This document shows, one piece after another, positions 26,439 through 32,500 of a stretch of 32,500 nucleotides of DNA. A program made the position numbers and the translations under genes. The DNA lies in assembly GCA_905221605.1 (NCBI GenBank), contig CAJNDS010002414.1:1-32500 (forward strand). Direction: 5' to 3'. This DNA is from Symbiodinium natans. Its lineage: Eukaryota; Sar; Dinophyceae; Suessiales; Symbiodiniaceae. The stretch's first letter is position 1. The number at the start of each line of letters is the position of its first letter. The notes beneath the pieces were generated by a model that was given only the letters and a program-made list of their open reading frames with translations, was not told the origin of the DNA and searched no databases.

Positions 26439-26840
26439 ATGATATTAAATCAATTTGATTTGGAAAGGGAAAAGATCCCCTTTTCCTTTTCCTTTTCCAA
26501 GCCAAATCACCTCCTCAAGCCGAAGAATAAGACGCCTCTATTTGGTTCTTATTCATATTACGATCCATATTTCTCATATCATAATATTATTTCGAATTTT
26601 CAAATATATGAGATCATCCTCTTAATTGATCCGAATGGAAACCAATGGAGATCGAGGATAATTGATATGATGAAACATGAGATAAATTCAATTGAGGCCC
26701 CAAGAAATCTCATATTTCCATCAATAAATGAAATAATCATATCTCCAACACTTCATGATATCTCAAAGCAACGCGAATACGGATTAAATATCTTCCCATA
26801 TTTCGGTGCAAGAGGCGTCTGCTCCCAATACAGATTATAG
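26439..26840 (+). CDS. Hypothetical ORF in the AT-rich island
   Basis: This ATG-started ORF of 133 codons is the longest in the island and long for such AT-rich DNA. It reads MILNQFDLEREKIPFSFSFS and contains EIILLIDPNGNQWRSRIIDM and NIFPYFGARG. It is rich in Ile, Asn, Tyr and Phe, as AT-rich coding or noncoding DNA would give. I do not recognise it; chance remains the simplest view. Next to its start is a pyrimidine hairpin-like stretch (about 26460-26505). Confidence 0.15.
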   Translation: MILNQFDLEREKIPFSFSFSKPNHLLKPKNKTPLFGSYSYYDPYFSYHNIISNFQIYEIILLIDPNGNQWRSRIIDMMKHEINSIEAPRNLIFPSINEIIISPTLHDISKQREYGLNIFPYFGARGVCSQYRL

Positions 26841-27329
26841 ACGAAATTGAATTCTTAGAAGAATCGATCCTCAATTCCAGAACGAGAATAAAATTCCGTA
26901 TTACCTAATTGAGAATATATTTCATCTATTCATTTCATAATAGGGGATCAAATTCTAATTCGAATATAATTCTTTTCGATCGAAAAAAGACACATGTATT
27001 TCCAAAAATATTAATTAAGAATATTCCATATAAGAATAATCATCTCTATTATATTTCTTCGGTATCCTTTATCATGACTCCCCATTTAATTATGAAGATA
27101 ATTATTCATTTTATTTCGAGATTTAAAAAGTAGTCCAGAATTAAATATCAATTTCAAATCATTTCAATGTTAGATTTATCAATTCCATAAATCTCCTCTA
27201 ATCATAATTTCTTCTTCCAAAGATTTTGTTAAATATTCCTTTGAAACTAAATATATCGATAATATTTATTCTAGAAAGTTTGGTTTCTTAAAAGATAATT
27301 TCAATTCTTGTATCTTCTCCGAATATAAT

Positions 27330-27465
27330 AGATTCGGGTTTAGAATCCCGTGTGGTCGGGTTTAAGATTTGGGATTCAAAATTTAGGGTTTAATAAGATT
27401 TAGGATTTAAAATTTAAGATTAGAATTTAAGATTTAAATTTAAGGAAATTCTAAACCTAAATCCC
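27330..27465 (+). repeat. Degenerate telomere-like tract
   Basis: It contains GGGTTTAGA, GGGTTTAAG, TTTAGGGTTTAATAAG, ATTTAGGATTTAAAATTTAAG and similar words, a TTTAGGG array much mutated towards A and T, and ends with an inverted CTAAACCTAAA. Confidence 0.6.
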
Positions 27466-27859
27466 CGCTCACATCGGAGCCCATAACCGATTCTTCTAAT
27501 TTACAAAGGTCATCATTCAAAATAAATTCGAATCATTCTCGTATATAAAAATTCCATTTCAGAAGGAAATATGAATCTTATTCTCGTAAAATTCATGATT
27601 AGAAAAAATTGATAAATGAATCTCCTTTATATCTCTTTTCTAATGATGTTCCTTGTATTCTCGTAATTCGGGATGGCGATAAGTCTTTTCTCTGAAGAAT
27701 GCGAAGAATAATTAAGATACTATCTTCAAAGAGATTCTAGCTTCTAGTCTGTCCAGGAGAGAGCATCGATATATCCCTCGATCGGAATAAAATCTTCGTC
27801 CCACCTTGAATTATGGTTTCTGCACATCTCTAAGTTCGTCCTATTCGGTATCCCACTCA

Positions 27860-28420
27860 GGGTTAGAGGGGCAAAAACTAGCACTCAAGCCCCGGATGAT
27901 GAAGACTCATCAGCGACGGGTACAACGTGCCAGAGCTTCCCTGAGTTAGCATCCCTGAACTCAACCCTCCCTCGGACCTCGCTTCAACTTGGAATCTCTC
28001 AATACCATCTCTCCCCCCTGGACACAGTGTTTGTGCAACCCCGGCCTCGCAGAACAGACATCGGAATCTGCACGAGACTCTGCGAAAACCAAAGCCCTTG
28101 ACCCAACCCCCCCATTATGTCTTCGAAGCCCTTCAGAGCCCCCCAAGAGACCAACTATCCCCAGCCCCCCCCCATCAGAACCCTTCGAACTCGGTGATAA
28201 GTAAGCCTTCGCAGCAAGACCCTAAAAGTTTCAGCCTCGTCCCTAAATTCTCGACACTTCTCGTCTCAAAGAGCGGAATCCCTCTAGAGAAACCTTGAGC
28301 AGGCAATTTCACTGTTCTGGCCGGGTGGACAATCTCGTTTGCGTTCGTGAGGTGAACAAGCTTATATTGAGATTATGAAGGATCGGTTTCCCGATCTCAT
28401 AGGTCTCACTTGTTCTCTTG
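27860..28420. other. Unassigned sequence; small foldback at its right end
   Basis: No coding region is supported; the short ORFs are Pro/Ser-rich. Positions about 28348-28420 can fold: GAGATTATGAAGGATCGG is partly complementary to CCGATCTCATAGGTCTC, and GAACAAG to CTTGTTC further out, a possible small hairpin element. Confidence 0.35.
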
Positions 28421-28975
28421 TCAACAGCGTTCTTGCTGATGACTGAGCAACATGGCATGCAAGTCCGCTGCATTTGCAGTGGAGATTCGCACATCTACAG
28501 AGCCTGACATTTTAGGATTGAAAATGCTACAATCTTCATTGCACAGAAGCAGCACGCTCCCATCTTCGACCGACGACTGCAAGTGCTGGAAGCGAGCATC
28601 AGCAAACTCAACATTGCCTAGTCGCCTGTTGCCACTGAAGTACGCCACCTTGTCGTTGAGCACGTAGATCGATGCATTGCGGACCCAGGTTTTCTTCCAG
28701 CCAAATCGCTTGCCTCCAAAGCAGATGGCAAGAAAAGGTGATGACCCTAGCGGGAAGATTTTAGGTAGAGACGCACCAACGAGCCTGGTGCACTGAAGTT
28801 CCGGTATGTCACCGATCCATGGCAACCTTCTGCCACCAGCACCGCCTTTGCGCAGAGACCATCCACAAGCCGAGCACAGCTTTTCAGTGATTGCGCGCAT
28901 TATGTTGGCTTTGGACGTCTGACCTCTTTCTGCAGCTGCAGTCTTTCCTCGCTTGGGCTCGCCGATGCCACGCAA
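28421..28975 (-). CDS. Possible C2-domain-like protein fragment
   Basis: This 184-codon minus-strand ORF has no ATG at its upstream end (the frame opens at TTG; the first Met is about residue 26), so it may be an internal exon; a CAG|C lies just upstream. The segment LPKIFPLGSSPFLAICFGGK, then RFGWKKTWVRNASIYVLND, then VLLLCNEDCSIFNPKMSGS follows the C2 pattern: a first strand, a loop before SDPY, a basic strand with TK and N, and a late WDxD-type strand. Several Ca2+-binding Asp positions are replaced (SSPF for SDPY), so it would be a non-Ca2+ type or a decayed copy. The neighbourhood is repeat-rich, so it may be a gene relic. Confidence 0.3.
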   Translation of the reverse strand: MRGIGEPKRGKTAAAERGQTSKANIMRAITEKLCSACGWSLRKGGAGGRRLPWIGDIPELQCTRLVGASLPKIFPLGSSPFLAICFGGKRFGWKKTWVRNASIYVLNDKVAYFSGNRRLGNVEFADARFQHLQSSVEDGSVLLLCNEDCSIFNPKMSGSVDVRISTANAADLHAMLLSHQQERC

Positions 28976-29390
28976 CCCATTGCTGCATTAGATCCCGTTC
29001 ACAGTAATACTAAGAATGCCTCCGGATCCCGTTCACAGCTGCTTGCACTAGGATTTGGTCAGGGATGTCCAAGCTAATGGGCGCTGCGGATAGTCGTTTC
29101 GGGTAGCAGTTCCGAGTAAGTGTTGCTCATGGTACGCTGGAGCCGGTAGCAGGCGCACAGGTCCAGCCTCATCACATGCCACATGACTCTTGTCAGAAAG
29201 CATGAGTCCTATGTGTCAGCCTCAGGTCCGTATTCCACCTTGAAAGGACATCCTAAGCATGCCAAGAGAGGCAAGCGCGGGCAAATTTTCTCATTTCTTC
29301 CCAGCACGGCGCGCTCAACTGTCCCAACCTTGGTTGGGCCGAGGACAGTCATTCGTGGGATCGCCCTGACATGCTGCGTACTTGAAGATC
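28976..29390. other. Unassigned sequence with a short direct repeat
   Basis: GGATCCCGTTCACAG-like words occur twice near 28988 and 29024. No supported gene was found; a 97-codon ORF at 29183 runs into the hairpin element and has no recognisable motif. Confidence 0.35.
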
Positions 29391-29497
29391 CATGGGTAGT
29401 TCTAAGTAGGCTTATAAGTAATGTAACTATACTTATAACTGGATATAGCCTTATTTGGAGTACTTATAACTTATAACCCTACTTACAACTACCCATG
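29391..29497. mobile_element. MITE-like hairpin element A
   Basis: This 107-bp foldback has ends CATGGGTAGTTCTAAGTAGG and the inverse of CATGGGTAGTTGTAAGTAGG, with two mismatches over 27 bp. The interior is AT-rich with TTATAAC words. It has no coding capacity and is a non-autonomous DNA-transposon or foldback type. Confidence 0.75.
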
Positions 29498-29700
29498 AAC
29501 ATTCTGCGTAGGACAGGGGGGGGTCTTCTGAGAAAGCGGCCGTAATCCTCCGCATGCCTCTGACGAGCATCTAAAGCCTGTCTCCTTTCAGGAAGATGTC
29601 TCAGTGGCTGTGAAGGGTCACCTCTATGAATTGCCTGCCTCAATGCTTCGGCGTCGCCTGCTGCTTTCCTACAGCACATGGTTCGGGTTTCAGCCAAGAG

Positions 29701-29731
29701 GAGGTTTAGGGTTTAGGATTTAGGGTTTAGG
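29701..29731 (+). repeat. Short telomere-like tract
   Basis: GGTTTAGGGTTTAGGATTTA followed by GGGTTTAGG: about four TTTAGGG units with one G to A change. Same orientation as the tract at 23771. Confidence 0.85.
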
Positions 29732-29839
29732 AAAGGTCTTCCCAGCGCTGAGCCGCAGGCTCAGCCTCGGCACTCTGCCGGGTCGGAGGCTTCTCCCCAG
29801 GAGCCGGTACCTCTAAGCACGTGCGAGGTGCAGCCTCTC

Positions 29840-30007
29840 GGGGTTTTTAAATTTTAAGGTTTCAGTTCAAGACATTTCGGGGTTTTTAGGGTTTGAGTTA
29901 AAGACATTTCGGGGTTTTTAGGGTTTCAGTTAAAGACATTTCGGGGTTTTTAGGGTTTCGGTTAAAGACATTTTGGGGTTTTTAGGGTTTCAGTTAAAGA
30001 CATTTCG
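29840..30007 (+). repeat. 32-bp minisatellite built on a telomere-like core
   Basis: Five units begin at 29840, 29879, 29911, 29943 and 29975. Four have a 32-bp spacing and the first is 39 bp with an extra AT-rich bit. Each reads GGGGTTTTTAGGGTTT, then CAGTTAAAGACATTTC with few changes. The TTTTAGGGTTT core links it to the telomere repeat. Confidence 0.93.
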
Positions 30008-30009
30008 AA

Positions 30010-30720
30010 GAGCAGGTGCCTTCGATGAAAGATGGAGGCAAGCAAACATCATTCAATCAATGCTGCTGTGGCTGGGCAGATGCGCACCAAGTTCTCAACT
30101 TTGAGTGACCTCATGGCCGGTGCACTCCCGACATTCCCAGCAGACATGAGCAAGAGGTCTTCAGTGGGCCGCAGGCTTATGCTCATCCCCGAGGTCGACC
30201 TTCCATCGGCCAACCTGCTAAATGATTTGAGGAACCGGCCTTCAACCGCGGCAAGGAACTCTTGCTCAGAGCCTCCGTGTCGAAGCTGATGCACCTTCTA
30301 TCGGTCCCAATCTTAAGGGGCCACTCTGGAAGCCAAAGGAAGCTAAAGGAAGCCAAGACAGGCCGGCCTGCCCTTGCGCCCATTCAGGTCCTGGGGACAT
30401 GTTGCAAGGATCGTTGAGGATTCAACAGCAAAATAGTAGTGCCAGGGTGTTTCGCAATTAAACCGGGAACTAAGACCGTCGAAGAAACCATGAGCACCGT
30501 AGTACGGCCAACGCTCTGGCAGCTTCGCGGAAACTGTACGTAATGATGACAAAAAGCTTCCAAACCCCGCAAAGCGAAGCCGAAAACTCAACAGTAGGAG
30601 CAGAGGAAGGCTGGCAGCGCTTTCAATCTGCGTCCTGCTTCGCGACCAGGTTCTGTAGGCGAACCACAGCCCCTGCAGTGAAGTGGACGTCTTTCGTGTG
30701 CCGGACAGGGTACTTGAAGG
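30010..30720. other. Unassigned sequence
   Basis: No gene is supported. Overlapping short ORFs on both strands show no recognisable motif. A triplicated GGAAGCCAAA/GGAAGCTAAA word lies at about 30329-30357. Confidence 0.35.
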
Positions 30721-30721
30721 T

Positions 30722-30828
30722 TCGTGGGTGGTTATGAGTAGGGCGAGGGCGATAAGTACCTAGAAAAGGCTATAACCAGTTATAACGGTAGCTACCTTAC
30801 TCATAACCCCACTTAGAACCACCCATGA
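30722..30828. mobile_element. MITE-like hairpin element B
   Basis: This 107-bp foldback has a left end TCGTGGGTGGTTATGAGTAG and a right end that is the inverse of TCATGGGTGGTTCTAAGTGG, with a few mismatches. The interior includes ATAACCAGTTATAACG. Its length equals element A and its ends are similar, so they are one family. Confidence 0.7.
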
Positions 30829-31036
30829 AGCCCCAAGTAGCAGGCAGATCGGCCTGGATGAATGCCTTTGACCTTTGGCCAGCTGGTGTTTGTCCTTGGC
30901 AGCATCTTCATTACGAGTTGTGGGCTAAGCCATTGTAAACCAACCGCTCAGAAAGGCTCGGACCCCAAAGGTCTTGCAACTGGCTTTCCGTCAGTCTGGG
31001 CAGCATCAGCAGGGTTGCTGGCAGCGTACCTGGCTT

Positions 31037-31099
31037 TGAACCCTAAACCCTGAATCCTAAACCCTAAACCCTAAACCCCAAACCCTAAACCCTAAACCC
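31037..31099 (-). repeat. Telomere-like tract, opposite orientation
   Basis: CCCTAAA units on the plus strand, about nine, with variants CCTGAAT, CCTAAAC and CCCCAAA. The orientation is opposite to the tracts at 23771, 29701 and 29840. The tail of an ORF (ALNPKP) running into it is not meaningful. Confidence 0.93.
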
Positions 31100-31221
31100 A
31101 TAGAGATGCACACCTCGGCCGCCCCAAACTTCAAAGAGCCGGTCAGGCTGCTGCCGGCTCACTTCCCACTCCAGGTCGATGTCCTTGCGCACAGAGGGCC
31201 TTTAGAATGCCTTTAGAAACA

Positions 31222-31276
31222 CCCTAAACCCTAAACCCCAAGCCCCTAGACCCTAGCCCTAAACCCTAAACCTCAA
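31222..31276 (-). repeat. Second, more degenerate CCCTAAA tract
   Basis: ACCCTAAACCCTAAACCCCA followed by mutated units (CCCCTAGACCCTAGCCCTAAACCC). It is flanked on both sides by TGCCTTTAGA words (about 31207 and 31277), suggesting amplification inside a repeated segment. Confidence 0.85.
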
Positions 31277-31414
31277 ATGCCTTTAGAGATGCCCAAGTCT
31301 ATAGGTGAAAATCCGAGGGCAGAGCCTTCGAAGCGGTCAGGTTGGACTCTTTGATCGATTTCTGGTCGCCGCCGACCTCGGATGCTTGGCTTTTGCCGCG
31401 TGGGCTGCTGCTAC

Positions 31415-31625
31415 TATTTTATCGTCATAATGATAGAGTCATACATTAGTAGCAATATTCGTATTCATATTAATATGGTACCATTCATAGTCATATTGAT
31501 ATAGTCATGCATTCGTAGTAGTATTAGTATTCATCATATTACTATTTCTACGACAATTACCAAGAATGCTATTTCGGCTATTCATATTAATCTTACTACT
31601 ATCAAAATCAATATCAATATACTCT
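31415..31625. repeat. AT-rich degenerate short repeat
   Basis: Recurring TATTCATATTA, CATATTGATAT, GTAGTAGTATTAGTATTC and similar words make a low-complexity AT-rich block in GC-richer surroundings. No coding potential. Confidence 0.6.
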
Positions 31626-31879
31626 GTACAGTCTGCGCAGTGCAGGCTTGTCTGATCAAAGTGCCCGCGCAGGGGCTTCGACTATCTTCTCACTCCACGC
31701 GCCTTCAGACGGCTTACGAAACTAAGGGGCCCCAATGAAAGACCCCAAATCAAAGGCGTTCCAAGGACCCCAAAGGTACCCCTAATTTCGGAAACCCAGA
31801 CGGCTCCGAAGCCGGGCTCGCTGCCAGTTCCACGGTCCATCTCAGCGACTCAGCGTCTCTGGACACCAACCTGCTTCAG
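31626..31879. other. Unassigned sequence
   Basis: No supported gene. It includes several CCCCAA/CCCCTAA words (31730-31790) that are weakly telomere-like. Confidence 0.3.
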
Positions 31880-31977
31880 CTGGCTCTTAGTAGGGAATGA
31901 GGGAATGAGGTGCCCTGTATAATCCCTTAAAGGGTATATATAGGGCCCTAATTCCCTTTTTCCCTACTAAGAACCAG
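31880..31977. mobile_element. MITE-like hairpin element D
   Basis: This 98-bp foldback has a left end CTGGCTCTTAGTAGGGA and a right end that is the inverse of CTGGTTCTTAGTAGGGA. The arms extend inward with GGGAAT words, and the centre is TATATATAGGGCCC. Its ends differ from those of A, B and C, so it is a separate family. Confidence 0.75.
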
Positions 31978-32198
31978 GAATTCAAATCCAAGGCCCAAGT
32001 GCATTAATTTCCCCTTCGGCCTGCACAACTGCCCATTCAGATGAGCTGCGCTGGCGCTCTGCCTCGCTTTGCCAATTGCACCAGAAGCACTCCGCCAGCA
32101 GTTTCGTGCAGCACACAGCCCAACCGAGAAGCGCACAAGCCGTCAATCTTTGCCTCCGATGAAAGCCATGACCAACAGCTGAGGCTGACAGTGTGGCT

Positions 32199-32292
32199 CT
32201 ACTTGGAGGTTCATGGTACTTACTAACCAGTTATAGCTGAGCTTATAACCCTCCTTATAATTGGTTAAAAAGTACCATGAACCTCCAAGTAG
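32199..32292. mobile_element. MITE-like hairpin element C
   Basis: This 94-bp element has perfect 22-bp inverted ends (starting CTACTTGGAGGTTCATGG), with pairing continuing imperfectly through AACCAGTTATA and TATAATTGGTT. The interior has GCTTATAACCCTCCTTATAA, like A and B. Perfect arms suggest the youngest insertion of the set. Confidence 0.85.
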
Positions 32293-32375
32293 CTGATATG
32301 AGGTCAGCACAGGCCGATTCTTTATCAGGTCTGCGTCGTGGGCAGCTTCGTAGTCCTCAGTCTCTCCAGGAATGA

Positions 32376-32441
32376 TTTCCTTCCTCCTTCCCCCTTCCTT
32401 CCCCTTTCCTTCCCCTTTCCTTCCCCCTTCCTTCCCTTCCC
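32376..32441. repeat. Polypyrimidine microsatellite
   Basis: TTCCTTCCCCCTTCCTTCCC-type repeats with an 11-12 bp unit, all pyrimidine on the plus strand. Confidence 0.9.
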
Positions 32442-32500
32442 ATCGCTCCCTTGCCTGGCCTTGCGCATCTTCAAGGAAGGCTGCATTTCCTCCAAGCCAC

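Larger units (their letters stand above)
24832..27850. other. AT-rich island of about 3 kb
   Basis: Composition changes abruptly after GGGATCCACT near 24825 to mostly A and T, and returns gradually to GC-richer sequence near 27780-27860. Inside are CCAAGGT-type short repeats (24920-25020), TAGTTTGG repeats (25580-25625), several small hairpins (for example 26140-26170), and telomere-like words (27330-27460). The longest ORF is 133 codons. I recognised no plastid, mitochondrial or nuclear gene. It could be a decayed organelle-derived or foreign insertion, an AT-rich repeat, or an assembly join. Confidence 0.6.

Noticed and set aside
30862-31053. 63-codon ORF with a hydrophobic start
   Set aside because: Short, ends inside a telomere tract, and has no supporting motif.
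1-32500. Spliced-leader relics, tRNA, rRNA and CRISPR arrays
   Set aside because: I looked for the dinoflagellate leader ending TTTTGGCTCAAG, for tRNA-like cloverleaf ends and for regularly spaced short repeats. None was convincing; the only regular arrays are the gene array and the 32-bp minisatellite.

Overview
The window reads as nuclear DNA of a dinoflagellate. The grounds are near-identical genes repeated head to tail, probable GC-AG introns, plant-type telomere repeats (TTTAGGG) inside the sequence, a tyrosine-recombinase retroelement with a methyltransferase-like domain, and dense small inverted repeats. A suessialean or Symbiodiniaceae-type genome fits best, but the species cannot be fixed from sequence alone. 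No rRNA, tRNA, CRISPR array or bacterial operon was seen.

Positions 1-10563 hold a tandem array with a period of about 4655 bp: the tail of one copy, two full copies and the 5' part of a fourth. Each unit encodes a probable secreted or surface protein of about 1110 residues. Its parts are a signal peptide, an N-terminal cysteine-containing domain, two SRCR domains, a Thr-rich linker, two copies of an unrecognised cysteine/helical module, a Ser/Thr-rich stalk and a hydrophobic C-terminus like a GPI-anchor signal. Copies are almost identical except for in-frame indels in the stalk. The first, partial copy carries a 1-nt frameshift.

The array stops abruptly at 10563. A pyrimidine-rich segment follows, then a DIRS-like retroelement at about 11159-19057. 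It encodes, in order, a tyrosine recombinase, Gag with a Cys/His finger, a polyprotein with an APPC/ENP methyltransferase-like domain, and reverse transcriptase plus RNase H. Frameshifts break several of these. The recombinase lies first, unlike the textbook DIRS order in which it lies last. The 3' end has two 254-bp direct repeats around a spacer, and a 26-bp sequence in that spacer is inverted relative to one near the 5' end.

Positions 19058-23770 hold a decayed non-LTR (LINE-type) retroelement: a pyrimidine-rich leader, ORF1 ending in a RING-H2 finger, an APE-type endonuclease in broken frames, and an RT that stops after motif B exactly where telomere repeats begin.

From 23771 to the end the DNA looks subtelomeric and gene-poor. 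It contains telomere-like tracts in both orientations, a telomere-derived 32-bp minisatellite, two 34-bp palindromes, an AT-rich island of about 3 kb, at least four short hairpin elements (MITE-like), microsatellites, and one minus-strand ORF that may be a C2-domain fragment.
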